Below are positions 1 through 9,411 of a stretch of DNA of 64,000 nucleotides, in pieces. The notes under the pieces were generated by a model. The model did no database searches. It was not told where the DNA came from and saw only the letters and a program-made list of their open reading frames with translations. Origin of the DNA: Nakamurella lactea DSM 19367 (GTDB taxonomy: Bacteria > Actinomycetota > Actinomycetes > Mycobacteriales > Nakamurellaceae); the NCBI RefSeq assembly GCF_000426645.1, contig NZ_KE384550.1, positions 84,733 to 148,732 of the forward strand. Reading direction: 5' to 3'. The stretch's first letter is position 1; each line of letters starts with the position of its first letter. The translations under genes and the position numbers were made by a program.

Positions 1-3000
1 TGGATGGCACCACGACAACCTGGACCAAGACCGGTGGGGTCTGGAAGGTCACGTCGGTGGCCCAGACCGGTTCCGCCTCAGCCGCCACCTACACCTATGA
101 CAGCGCCGGGCTACCCGCCACCATGGTCGGATCGGTACCGGCGGGGCTGTCCTGCGCGACTCCGGCGACCACCCCGGGGTGCCGGTCGTTGACGTTCTCC
201 TACACCACCGTCACCGTCGCCGGAGTCGCGCGGACCCGCCTCGCCGGGGTCAACCTGGTTGCGGCCGACCCGGCCACCCAGGTCATGTCATCCACACCGG
301 TCGCCGCCTACACCTACGATGCTGCCGGCCGGTTATCGGCGGCGTGGGACCCGCGGATCACCCCGAACCTGAAAACCACCTACACCTACACCGCGCAGGG
401 CCGCCTTCAGACGCTGACCCCACCCGGGCTCGCCACCTGGTCCTTCGGCTACGACCCGTCCGGCCGGTTGTCGACGGTGTCGCGTCCGGACCCGTCCGGC
501 ACGACCGCAACCTCCACCGTGGTCTACGACGTGCCCGTCACCGGCGCCACCGCGCCGGTCGAGTTGGGTGCCACCGCGGCCGCATCGTGGGGGCAGAGCG
601 ACAGCCTGCCCGCGACCGGCACCGCCGTCTTCGGACCCAACCACACCCCCACCGCAACGATCGCGACAAGCGTGACCGCGGCGGACTGGCCATGGGCCGG
701 GATCGACTACCTGGACGTGAACGGCCGCACCGTCAACACCGCCGCCTACGGCGCCGACGCCTGGCAATACGACGCCACCCGCTACGACCAGACCGGCAAC
801 ATCGTGTGGTCGCTCACCCCGGCGAATCGCGCCCAAGCCCTCGCCCCTACCGCCGACACCGCACCGTCAGTCGCCGGCACGGCAGGATCCACAGACCGGG
901 CCGCCCTGCTCGCCTCGACCACCAACTACGACCCGCTGCAGCCGGCGAACCCGATCGAAACATTCGGGCCGACCCACCCCGTCCAGCTAGAAGATGGGAG
1001 CACGGTCGATGCTCGCACCCACACCGTCACGGTCTACGACGAGGGCGCCCCGACCGCCGACACCCGTACAACCTGCCCACCACCACGACCAGTGCCGCGC
1101 AAACGGCCGACGGTGACGACCATGGCTCGGTGACGACCAGGCTCGGATACGAGCCGATCGTCCCCGGCGACTCCTCAGGATGGACGCTGCGGCAGGCCAC
1201 CACCTCGACCGTGCAAATGAACGACACGCCGTCCAGCGATGATCTGACCACCACCACCCGCTACGACACCGCCGGCCGGGTCATCGCCCAGTCCCTCCCG
1301 GGCTCCACCGGCACGGACGCCCGCACCCGCGTCACCTCCTACTACACGGCGACTGGCACCGGCACCTGTGTGAACCCGGCCAACGCCGGTCTGCCCTGCC
1401 GGGTCGGGCCGGCCGCCCAACCAGCCGCCGGGAACCCGCTGCCGACCACCAGCTACAGCTACAACCAACTCGGCCAACCCCTGACGGCGACCGAAACCTC
1501 GGGTAGCACCACCCGCACAACCACCAGCAGCTACGACACCGCCGGCCGGGTCACCGGCACCGCGATCGCCACCACCGGACTGACCGGATCCACCCCGGTA
1601 CCGGCCAGCACCATCACCTACGCAACGTCCACCGGGCTGCCCACCACCACGACATCCGGTGGCCAGACCCTGACGACCGGCTACGACACCCTCGGCCAAG
1701 TCGTTAGTTACACCGATGCGACCGGGAACACCGCCACCACCAGCTACGACACCTCCGGCCGGATCACCTCTGCGAACGACGGCAAAGCCACCACCACCTA
1801 CACCTACGACACGTCCAGCGAACACCGCGGCCTGGTCACCACCCAGGACCCCGGCACCCCCGGCGGCGGCCTGTTCACCGTCGCCTACGACGCCGACGGC
1901 CGACCGCGCGGAACCACCTACCCCAACGGGACGGTCCGCAACCAGCGGTACGACAACACCGGCCAACCCGCGTACCTGGACTGGGGCGCCGCATCCGACT
2001 ATGCCTTCACCCAGACCTACGACACCGCCGGGCGGACCGCCCATTCTCACAGCACCGCCGGTGGGGACCAGCGCTACGGCTACGACAACGCAGGCCGCCT
2101 CACCCAAGTCGCCGACACCCAACCCGGTGCCGGCGGCAGCACCGCCGCCTGCACCACCCGCCGCTACACGTTCAGCAAGACATCGAACCGCACCCAGCTC
2201 GCCGCCTACCCCGACGCCGCCGGCGGCACCAGCAGCACCGGGTCGTGCAGCACGAACACCACACCCGCATCAACCACCGGCACATTCGATGACGCGGACC
2301 GAATCACCACCACGGGCTACAGCTACGACAACCTCGGACGCACCCTCACCATCCCCGCAACTGACGCCGTCGGGTCCGGCGCCAGCACAGGCGTCACCGG
2401 GAACCTCACCGTCGGCTACTACGACAACGACATGGCCGCAACCCTCGACCAAGGCGGGCACACCCGCAGCTACACCCTCGACCCCAACCAGGACCGCATC
2501 CTGGCCGTCGATGACGGCACCACCCAACACCTGAACACCTACACCGATCCCAGCGATAGCCCCTCCTGGACAACAACCCAACCCCTCGCCGCGCCTGCCC
2601 GAATTCCCACCAACACTTCCTGGGAACGACACCTCGCAGGACCCGACGGCGCACTCGCCGGCACCCAAACCAGCGACGGCACCACCACCTGGAACATCAC
2701 CGACTCCCAGGGCAACATCATCGCCACGACCCCCGCCGGGGGCACCACCCCCACAGCAGGCACCACCTGGACCGAATACGGCACCCCCCGCGACCCCGCC
2801 AGAGCCGGCACCTACGGCTGGCTCGGCACCCACCAACGATCCACCGACACCCTCGCCGGCCTCACCCTCATGGGCGTCCGCCTCTACAACCCCACCACCG
2901 GCAGATTCCTCACTGTGGATCCGATCTACGGCGGCAACACCAACCCGTACGTGTATCCCACTGACCCCATCAACAACTCTGACCTCGACGGCCACCGGAG

Positions 3001-3268
3001 CCGCAGATCCAATCCTGTCCAGCCGTGCTATTGCGCTGGGATAGGTTGGGGCTGGATCAGTCGTTCCAGAGTAAAGTCTGTCTGGGATCTATTTCGCAGC
3101 CCCTCATATGCCGAACATAAGAAGAATGCGAGACCTTCCACGGGGGATAAGCACGACAAAAGCAAGGCCCGGGCGAAGCAAGCCAAGGGGGGCGAAAAGG
3201 GCGACGCTAGACGACGGGGCAATCCGAACAAGAAAAATGGTCGGCTAGGTGGTCTCGGATATGCGTAG
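1..3268 (+). CDS. RHS/YD-repeat protein, 5'-partial, frameshifted
   Basis: Large RHS-repeat protein, probably exported or cell-surface and possibly a polymorphic toxin carrier. The frame (codons from base 3) is already open at the left edge, so the N terminus lies outside the window. Degenerate YD repeats such as YDTAGRV, YDNAGRL and YSYDNLGR recur throughout. The usual RHS core end is present near codons 2870-2990 (GVRLYNPTTGRF, then NPYVYPTDPINNSDLDGH). After that comes a tail of about 90 residues rich in Lys, Arg and Gly with no domain I recognise. The first part is read in the frame of base 3 and would stop at 1131-1133, while RHS similarity continues in the frame of base 2 to the stop at 3268. 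The gene is therefore split by a frameshift near 1065. The tail and everything to about 3950 are visibly AT-richer than the repeats. Family assignment is secure; toxin activity is only inferred. Confidence 0.85.
1058..1070 (+). other. Frameshift site in RHS gene
   Basis: Upstream the RHS frame reads ...EGAPTADTR, then leaves the family pattern and stops at 1133. From about 1065 the -1 frame continues the RHS pattern as YNLPTTTTSAAQ. Restoring one base in cacccgtacaac (for example cacccgctacaac, giving DTRYNLP) rejoins the two halves. This is a one-base deletion relative to an intact gene, either a real inactivating mutation or a sequencing or assembly error. Confidence 0.75.
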
Positions 3269-3299
3269 CGACCGGCGATGCGGGAATCGCTCGGGCAGC

Positions 3300-3854
3300 T
3301 CACAGCTCGCGGCTATTGAAAATGCTGCGTACTCCAAGATCTCGACGTCGCCCGCCATTTTCCAGGGCGTCGATTAGGACTGCTGCGCCGAGCCATTCGG
3401 CTCCGGACCGTTCGACTCCCGATTTGATCGCAAGTAGCTGACCTCCGGTGTCGATGATGTCGTCGACGGCAAGCACCCGATCTCCGGAGGAGATTCGACC
3501 TCGACGCCAGCCAATGCTCAGGTGCCGGTCTCGGTAGTCTGGCGGCGTTGTAGTTGACAACCATCGGTCGGAAGTCATCGACGTCCCGACCTCCTTGGTT
3601 GCGCCGACGAACCGGGCTCGGAATTCGAGCGCTACAAGCGGACCAAGCATGTAGCCGCTCGCGGCAGGGGCAATGATTGCAGTGGGATTAGCGACGTCGC
3701 GGAACAGGCTTGCGAGCATCCTGCCCACACCCGCTATGATGCTCGGGTCATCCCACCAGTTGTCCATGTTCGCGAAGCTGTACTTGATTCCTCGGTCGGT
3801 CAGCCACTCGAAGCTTCGCTTCATGCGGTCGCGCACATACCTAGACTCATCCAT
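3300..3854 (-). CDS. Phosphoribosyltransferase-domain protein
   Basis: A 184-residue type I phosphoribosyltransferase-fold protein. The PRPP-binding loop is clear (VLAVDDIIDTGGQL, about residues 126-139), and an upstream strand-turn (IIAPAASGYMLG) fits the PRTase fold. The substrate base cannot be read from the sequence; it resembles APRT/OPRT-like accessory enzymes rather than the housekeeping pyrE found elsewhere in the window. It converges on the RHS gene with about 30 bp between stops. Codon use and base composition are AT-richer than the neighbours, which points to recent acquisition together with the RHS tail. It could be a nucleotide-salvage enzyme or part of a mobile defence cargo. 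I would not call it an immunity protein without evidence. Confidence 0.75.
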   Translation of the reverse strand: MDESRYVRDRMKRSFEWLTDRGIKYSFANMDNWWDDPSIIAGVGRMLASLFRDVANPTAIIAPAASGYMLGPLVALEFRARFVGATKEVGTSMTSDRWLSTTTPPDYRDRHLSIGWRRGRISSGDRVLAVDDIIDTGGQLLAIKSGVERSGAEWLGAAVLIDALENGGRRRDLGVRSIFNSREL

Positions 3855-3860
3855 ATTGCT

Positions 3861-3866
3861 ATATTA
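3861..3866 (-). promoter_or_regulatory. -10 element, probable leaderless start
   Basis: On the minus strand TAATAT is followed by six bases (AGCAAT) and then the ATG of the phosphoribosyltransferase gene at 3854. This spacing puts the expected transcription start at or next to the A of ATG, and no Shine-Dalgarno sequence precedes it. The mRNA is probably leaderless, which is common in actinobacteria. No convincing -35 was found. Confidence 0.5.
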
Positions 3867-4053
3867 GTCGAACTCATATTTGGCGGGAACCCCGATCGGC
3901 GCAGTGATCGTCGCTGTACTAGTCGCTGTTCGACTCTCGGTGAACCGCCCTCGGTCGTTCGCCTCTCTCATACGGATTGCGACTCTCGGTGGAGGGCAAC
4001 ACTGTCGGCCTGCTCGTACGCGTCGGTGCTGACGTGAGACCGGTGCCCAGGTG

Positions 4054-5388
4054 TCAGCCGGCGGGATGGACCACCTGGCCCATCAGGTGCCGCAGTGCGT
4101 CCGCCAGATCCGGATGTCGGAAGGTGTGCCCGGCAGCCGTCAGCCGAGCGGGCCGCACCAGCTGGGATGCCTCGACGATCTCGGCCGCCCCCTCGGCACC
4201 GAGCAGGAGTTTCGGCCCGAAAGACGGCACCGGAACCACTGCCGGCCGGCGTAGCACATGCCCGAAGACCTTGGCGAAGTCCCTGCTCTGCACCGGGTTC
4301 GGCGCCACCGCGTTCACCGGGCCGATGAGCGACGGATCGGTGAGCGCCCGCAGGTAGACGTCCAGCAGGTCGTCGATGCCGATCCAGCTGAGCCACTCGT
4401 CGCCGGATCCGAGGCGACCGCCGACACCGAGCGAGAACAGCGGACGCATCGGCCGCAGGTAACCCCCACGGGGCGTCAACACCAATCCGGTGCGCACCTG
4501 GACCGCGCGGGTAGCCGAGCCGGACACACCGGCGACGGCGTCGGCCTCCCAGCCGGCCACCACCCCGGCCAGGAAGTCCGTGCCGGGCGCCGACCGCTCG
4601 TCGAGGGGTTCGTCAGCCCGGTCGGCGCCGTAGATCCCGATCGCCGACGCGCTGACGAACGTGCCCGCCCCGGCCGCCGCGGCCAGCTCGGCCAACCGCC
4701 GGGTCGGCCCGATCCGGGAATCCCGGATCGCCCGCTTGTGCGCCTCGGTGAACCGGCCGGCGATGCTCGCCCCGGCCAGGTGCACCACCGCGTCGACTCC
4801 GTCGAGCAGGTCGGCGGCAGGCGCCGCCGGATCCCAGGTCCGCTCGTTGGTGCCCGCCACCGGGCGCCGGACCAGCCGGATCACCCGATGCCCGCCGGTG
4901 CTCAGCAGCGCACCCAACTGGGTGCCGATCAGCCCGGACGCCCCGGTGACGGCGATCGTCAGCGGCGTCCTGCTGTGCGCGGCGTGCGCCGCGAGATCGC
5001 CGGCGAGCTGACGTTCCCGATAGGAGAAGGTGCTGCGCAGCAGCGCCGCCGGCACCCCGCTCGTCACCCGGTCGGTGATCAGCGTGTGCTCACCGTGTGG
5101 CTCCACCAGGTGCTCGTGCCGCCACGGGTTGACCACCCGCAGCGGGAACGAGGTGAGCTCGTCGACGAACCTGCTGCCCTCGACGTACTCGGCGGCCAGG
5201 TGCTGCGAAGTCCAGGGCGCACCGGCGATCCGCAGCTCGGCGGCGCCGTCCCGCAGCGACTGCGCCTCGCGGACGACCGTCATCGGTTGCCAGGGCGGGA
5301 TCAGCCGGTGAATCGCACCCGGCCGGGCCAACCAGCGCCACACCTCGCCGGCCGATGCGTCGAGCTCCGCGGTGTATTCGATGCCCAT
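4054..5388 (-). CDS. TIGR01777-family epimerase with SRPBCC domain
   Basis: A 444-residue, two-domain cytoplasmic protein. Residues 1-140 look like an SRPBCC/polyketide-cyclase-type lipid-binding domain (EVWRWLARPGAIHRLIPPW). Residues 143-444 are an atypical short-chain dehydrogenase of the TIGR01777/SDR39U1 type, with the NAD(P)-binding motif VTGASGLIG at about 147-155, the DAVVHLAGASIAGRF segment and a WLSWIGIDDL segment typical of the family. The fusion is a known actinobacterial and proteobacterial arrangement. The substrate is unknown. The start ATG at 5388 begins the SRPBCC domain at its normal length. It is divergent from the alpha/beta hydrolase gene. Confidence 0.88.
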   Translation of the reverse strand: MGIEYTAELDASAGEVWRWLARPGAIHRLIPPWQPMTVVREAQSLRDGAAELRIAGAPWTSQHLAAEYVEGSRFVDELTSFPLRVVNPWRHEHLVEPHGEHTLITDRVTSGVPAALLRSTFSYRERQLAGDLAAHAAHSRTPLTIAVTGASGLIGTQLGALLSTGGHRVIRLVRRPVAGTNERTWDPAAPAADLLDGVDAVVHLAGASIAGRFTEAHKRAIRDSRIGPTRRLAELAAAAGAGTFVSASAIGIYGADRADEPLDERSAPGTDFLAGVVAGWEADAVAGVSGSATRAVQVRTGLVLTPRGGYLRPMRPLFSLGVGGRLGSGDEWLSWIGIDDLLDVYLRALTDPSLIGPVNAVAPNPVQSRDFAKVFGHVLRRPAVVPVPSFGPKLLLGAEGAAEIVEASQLVRPARLTAAGHTFRHPDLADALRHLMGQVVHPAG

Positions 5389-5511
5389 CGCGCCAGGCTA
5401 TGGCACTGCTCCGCTATGCGGAGCAACGCCGAAGGTGGCCGCCGCCCGATGAGTTGCCGGGGCCGGCGTGGTCTGATTCGCCACCAGACACCGAGCGCAA
5501 GGAGCACTACC

Positions 5512-6354
5512 GTGACCAGCACCCGATGGACCAGCACGACCAGCGGCACCGGCGAACTCGTCGAGGCCAATGGCGTCAACCTCTACGTCGAGACCCATGG
5601 CACCGGCGACCCGTTGATCCTGCTGCACGGCGGGCTCGGCTCCGGGGAGATGTTCGGCCCGATCCTGCCGGCCGTCGCCGATCATCATCGGGTGATCCTG
5701 GTCGACCTGCAGGGTCACGGCCGGACCGCGGACATCGACCGTCCGCTGGACGTCACCCTGATGGCCGACGACATCGCCGCGCTCATCGACCGACTCGAGC
5801 TGGACCGGCCCGACGTGATGGGCTTCTCGCTGGGTGGCGGCGTCGCACTGCAGGTGGCGATCAAGTACCCGGAAAAGATTCGCCGGCTGGTCGCCGTCTC
5901 CACCTTCGCCCGCTCCGACGCGGTGGACCCGGCGATCCGCGCGCAACAGGGCCAGGTCAACGCCGCCGCGGCCGAGTTCATGAAGGACACGCCGATGTAC
6001 GAGCTGTACCAGCGGGTGGCGCCGCGACCGGAGGACTTCCCTCGGCTGCTGGACAAGATCGGCGCGTCGATGGCGGTCGAATTCGACTTCACCGAGGGCA
6101 TCCGCGGGTTGCAGGTGCCGACGCTGCTCGTCGCCGGCGACGCCGACATGGCCCCACCGAGCCACTTCGTCGAGCTGTTCGCGCTACTCGACGGTGGTCT
6201 CCGGGACGGCGGCTGGATGGGCGAGGGCCGGCCGGCCGGCGGACACGCGCTGGCCATCCTGCCCGGGCTGACGCACTACAACATCGTCGATTCACCGCTA
6301 CTGGCCGCGGTCGCCCTCGACTTCCTCGACGCGCCGGTGAGCGCCGCGACCTGA
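5512..6354 (+). CDS. Alpha/beta hydrolase
   Basis: A 280-residue soluble alpha/beta-hydrolase fold enzyme. The oxyanion-loop motif LLHGG (about 37-41), the nucleophile elbow GFSLGG with Ser at about 106, an Asp in AGDAD (about 208) and a His in GLTHYN near the C terminus complete a plausible catalytic triad. GTG at 5512 was chosen because AAGGAG lies at a proper distance upstream and the N terminus fits the fold; the frame stays open far upstream but reads as noise there. The substrate cannot be predicted. The 3' end overlaps the convergent MMPL gene by about 57 bp. Confidence 0.88.
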   Translation: MTSTRWTSTTSGTGELVEANGVNLYVETHGTGDPLILLHGGLGSGEMFGPILPAVADHHRVILVDLQGHGRTADIDRPLDVTLMADDIAALIDRLELDRPDVMGFSLGGGVALQVAIKYPEKIRRLVAVSTFARSDAVDPAIRAQQGQVNAAAAEFMKDTPMYELYQRVAPRPEDFPRLLDKIGASMAVEFDFTEGIRGLQVPTLLVAGDADMAPPSHFVELFALLDGGLRDGGWMGEGRPAGGHALAILPGLTHYNIVDSPLLAAVALDFLDAPVSAAT

Positions 6355-8577
6355 CCCTGCAGACGACTCCGCTGCCGGCGACCCCGCCGCCGCCGACCCC
6401 GCTGCCGACACATCGTTCCGCCACAGCCTGCTCGGCCACCAGATCCAGCGGCCCAGATCGACCGACAGCGACGACACCAGCAGGCTGCGCACCACCAGGG
6501 TGTCCAGCAGCACGCCGAAACCGACGATGAACGCGATCTGGGCCAGGAACAGGATCGGGATCACCCCGAGCGCGGCGAACGTCGCGGCCAGCACCACACC
6601 CGCGCTGGTGATCACCCCACCGGTGGTCACCAGCGCGTGCAGCACTCCGACCCTGGCGCCGAACCGCTTCGACTCCTCCCGAGCGCGGGACATCAGGAAG
6701 ATCGAGTAATCGACCCCGAGCGCCACCAGGAAGACGAACCCGAACAACGGCACCGCCGGATCCGCGCCGGGGAAGTCGAAGACGTGGTTGAAGACCAGCG
6801 CGGACACCCCGAGCGCGCTGCCGAACGACAGCACCGTCGCGAGAACCAGGACCAGCGGCGCGATCAGCGACCGCAACAACAACATCAGCACCAGCAGCAC
6901 GGCCAACAGGATCGTCGGGATGATCACCCGCAGGTCGCGGTCGGAGGTGTCCTGGGTGTCCAACTGCAGCGCGGTCTGCCCGCCGACCAGCACGGTGCCG
7001 CCCAACCCGAGATCGGCCACCGCCGCCCGCACCGCCCGCACCGTGTCCTTGGCCGCGTCGGTGTCGGCGCCCGCCTGCAGCGTCGCCTCCAACAGCACCC
7101 GGCCGTCAACCGTCATCGCCGGCCCCTGCGGGCCGCCGGTCTCGGTGAAGGGCAGCGGCGGACCGGCGATCCCCGGCACCGCGGCAACGGCGGCGGCCAC
7201 CCGGTCCGCGTCGCCCTGGGCGACCACCAGTTGCACCGGATTGCCGGTGCCGCCGGAGAAATGCTCCTCCAGCACCTGCTGGCCGACCACCGAGTCCGGG
7301 TTGCCGAGGAACACCTCGGACTGTTGGGTTCCGGAGGCCCGAAAGCTCGGCAGGAACGCGCACAACGCCAGCAGCACCACCGCGGTGACGGACCAGATCC
7401 GGCGGGGATGACGGTCGATCACCGCCGCCAACCGGCGCCACCCGCGGTGCCGCTCACCCGACTGGTCAGCACCCGGCGCCGTCGAAGTGGTGTCCAGGCG
7501 CGGGATCCGGGGCCAGAACATCCACCGGCCGGTCATCAGCACGGCGGGCAAGAAGGTCAACGATGCGAGCAGCGCCCCGCCGATGCCGATCGCGCCGATC
7601 GGCCCGAGCCCGCGGTTCGAGTTCAGGTCGGACAGCAGCAGGCACAGCAGCCCGATGATCACCGTGCCGGCGCTGGCCACGATCGGCTCGACGCAGGCCC
7701 GCCAGGCCGTCCTCATCGCCGCCACCGGGCCGGCGGTGCGGTTGAGCTCCTCCCGGTAACGCGCGGTCAGCAGCAGGCCGTAGTCGGTGGCGGCGCCGAT
7801 CACCAGGATGAACAGGATCCCCTGGCTCTGGCCGTTCAGCGTGACCGTGCCGGAGTCGGCCAGCAGGTAGACCACCCAGCCGGCCAGGGCCAGGCCGCAC
7901 AACGAAGACAGCAGCACCAGCAACGGCAGGGCCAGCGCCCGGTAGACGATCAGCAGGATCAGTAGCACCACACCGACCGCGACCAGCAGCAACAACCCGT
8001 CGATGCCGCTGAATGCCGCCCCCAGATCCGAGATCAGGCCGGCCGGTCCGGTCACGTGGGCGGTCCCGCCCGCCGCCGCCGCGGTGGCGGCCTGCCGCAG
8101 CGCGGCCACCACCTCGTCCAGCGGCGGCTGCCCGTCGGCGCCGGCGGTGCTCACCTTCGCCTCGTCCAGCGGCAGCACCACCAGCGCGGCCCGGCCGTCC
8201 GCCGACGGGACCGCGGCGGTCCCGGACGGCCCAACGGCCCCGGCGGCCAGATAGTCGCCGATGGTGGTTCCGTCGGCGACCGGGATCCGGGCCACCCCGG
8301 CGGCGAACGCATTCCAGGACTCCTGTTGGGCCGGACTCGCCGTGCCGGCGCCGGCCGTGGTGAAGACCACGAAGGCGGGCAACGACTTCACCGGTTCGAA
8401 GGCGGCCGCAGCTTCCGCGGCCCGCACCGATTCGGCGCTGGCCGGCAGGAACGAGGTCGAATCGTTGGACTGCACCGAAGCGAGCTCGCCGATCTTCTGC
8501 CCGCCGACGCCGGCCACCGCCAGCCAGCCGCCGATCACCGCGACCAGCAGCACCGCACGCACGACGCTGCGCCGCAC
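6298..8577 (-). CDS. MMPL-family RND transporter
   Basis: A 759-residue integral membrane protein of the MMPL/RND superfamily. It has an N-terminal signal-anchor-like helix (VVRAVLLVAVIGGWLAVAGV), a first extracytoplasmic domain and a transmembrane bundle with ATDYGLLLTARYREE. A second extracytoplasmic domain is followed by a second bundle with the duplicated motif GVDYSIFLMSRAREE. These two GxDY motifs carry the proton-relay Asp-Tyr pair known in the family. In actinobacteria such proteins export lipids or drugs; the cargo here is unknown. The start is GTG at 8577. The C-terminal 40 residues are Ala/Ser-rich and overlap the convergent hydrolase gene. An 88-residue membrane protein gene lies 31 bp upstream on the same strand. 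Confidence 0.9.
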   Translation of the reverse strand: MRRSVVRAVLLVAVIGGWLAVAGVGGQKIGELASVQSNDSTSFLPASAESVRAAEAAAAFEPVKSLPAFVVFTTAGAGTASPAQQESWNAFAAGVARIPVADGTTIGDYLAAGAVGPSGTAAVPSADGRAALVVLPLDEAKVSTAGADGQPPLDEVVAALRQAATAAAAGGTAHVTGPAGLISDLGAAFSGIDGLLLLVAVGVVLLILLIVYRALALPLLVLLSSLCGLALAGWVVYLLADSGTVTLNGQSQGILFILVIGAATDYGLLLTARYREELNRTAGPVAAMRTAWRACVEPIVASAGTVIIGLLCLLLSDLNSNRGLGPIGAIGIGGALLASLTFLPAVLMTGRWMFWPRIPRLDTTSTAPGADQSGERHRGWRRLAAVIDRHPRRIWSVTAVVLLALCAFLPSFRASGTQQSEVFLGNPDSVVGQQVLEEHFSGGTGNPVQLVVAQGDADRVAAAVAAVPGIAGPPLPFTETGGPQGPAMTVDGRVLLEATLQAGADTDAAKDTVRAVRAAVADLGLGGTVLVGGQTALQLDTQDTSDRDLRVIIPTILLAVLLVLMLLLRSLIAPLVLVLATVLSFGSALGVSALVFNHVFDFPGADPAVPLFGFVFLVALGVDYSIFLMSRAREESKRFGARVGVLHALVTTGGVITSAGVVLAATFAALGVIPILFLAQIAFIVGFGVLLDTLVVRSLLVSSLSVDLGRWIWWPSRLWRNDVSAAGSAAAGSPAAESSAGSGRGAHRRVEEVEGDRGQ

Positions 8578-8608
8578 CGGGCGCGCGGCGGATCGAGCCT
8601 GCCGCTTA

Positions 8609-8875
8609 TCAGGAATTGCTGCACCAGCTGTCCGGCAGGCTCACGTCGATGCCGAAGAACGACGGCTGCGCCGAGCACACGTCACCCTTGACCTCGTTGG
8701 CGTAGTCGACCACCTTGCCGCGCTGCTGCCACACGAAGAAGACCACCACCGCCGCCAGCACCAGCGAGATGACCTTCCCGATGATTTTCTTGATGATGAT
8801 GGCGCAGAGCACGCCGATCACCACGAAGGCGACGATCACCCAGGTAGCCACGGTTTTGACGGTGTCCAGATCCAC
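8609..8875 (-). CDS. Small two-helix membrane protein
   Basis: An 88-residue hypothetical protein. Two consecutive hydrophobic segments are visible (VATWVIVAFVVIGVLCAII and VISLVLAAVVVFFVW, separated by KKIIGK). A hydrophilic C-terminal part of about 37 residues carrying two cysteines (DVCSAQ, SWCSNS) follows, suggesting a disulfide if that part faces outside. GTG at 8875 is preferred over the upstream in-frame start because the extra 29 residues look like non-coding translation. It lies 31 bp upstream of the MMPL transporter on the same strand, so co-transcription is likely; an accessory role is only inferred. Confidence 0.6.
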   Translation of the reverse strand: MDLDTVKTVATWVIVAFVVIGVLCAIIIKKIIGKVISLVLAAVVVFFVWQQRGKVVDYANEVKGDVCSAQPSFFGIDVSLPDSWCSNS

Positions 8876-9114
8876 CCGGTCACCGTACCGGCGACCAGCG
8901 GGCGCACGGCCCTGATTCGACCCTGAACGGACCCTGAACGGGCCGGAACATCCGGATGGCACGTCACCAACCGTCGCCGACGCGGGCCGGCCGACGTCGC
9001 TGCTGACCGGCCGTCGGCCGGCACCGCCCCGTTCGTCGAGCGGGACCCGTTCGCCGCGAGTAGCGTCGATCGTAGGTGCCTGGCCTGGGCATTTGGGACG
9101 ATCTGGAGGTTGTG

Positions 9115-9387
9115 ATGGGACTCGGAGACATGATCGACAAGGCCAAGGACGCCCTCGGTATGGGCGACGACAAGGCTGCGGATGCTGCGGCCGGCGCCGA
9201 GGCTGGCACCACGGCGGCAGCCGACACCGCTGCCGACCAGGGGGGTGGACTGGTCGACAAGGCCAAGGAGTTTCTCACCGACGACAAGATCGACAGCGCG
9301 GCAGAAGCCATCAAGGACAAGACCCCCGACCAGGTCGACTCGGTCGTCGACAACGTCGCGGACAAGGCGAAGGACTGGAACGGCTGA
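9115..9387 (+). CDS. Rv0909/MT0933-like antitoxin-family protein
   Basis: A 90-residue, highly charged, Ala/Lys/Asp-rich helical protein. It has the GLGDMIDKAKDALG opening and repeated DKAK motifs typical of the MT0933-like antitoxin family (PF14013), whose M. tuberculosis representative is Rv0909. ATG at 9115 follows a good ribosome site (tctggagg). The cognate SRPBCC-type toxin (Rv0910-like) is not adjacent; the next gene is an RNA methyltransferase on the other strand. Similar orphan proteins are widespread in actinobacteria, so an antitoxin role should not be assumed. Confidence 0.7.
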   Translation: MGLGDMIDKAKDALGMGDDKAADAAAGAEAGTTAAADTAADQGGGLVDKAKEFLTDDKIDSAAEAIKDKTPDQVDSVVDNVADKAKDWNG

Positions 9388-9411
9388 TCTGCGGATTCGG
9401 TCGGCGGCCGC

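Noticed and set aside
3300-3854. Phosphoribosyltransferase as RHS immunity protein
   Set aside because: It is on the opposite strand, has a clear PRPP motif and no link to the toxin is shown; only position suggests it.
3968-4396. Minus-strand ORF downstream of the TIGR01777 gene
   Set aside because: It overlaps the 3' part of the TIGR01777 gene in another frame and has noise composition.
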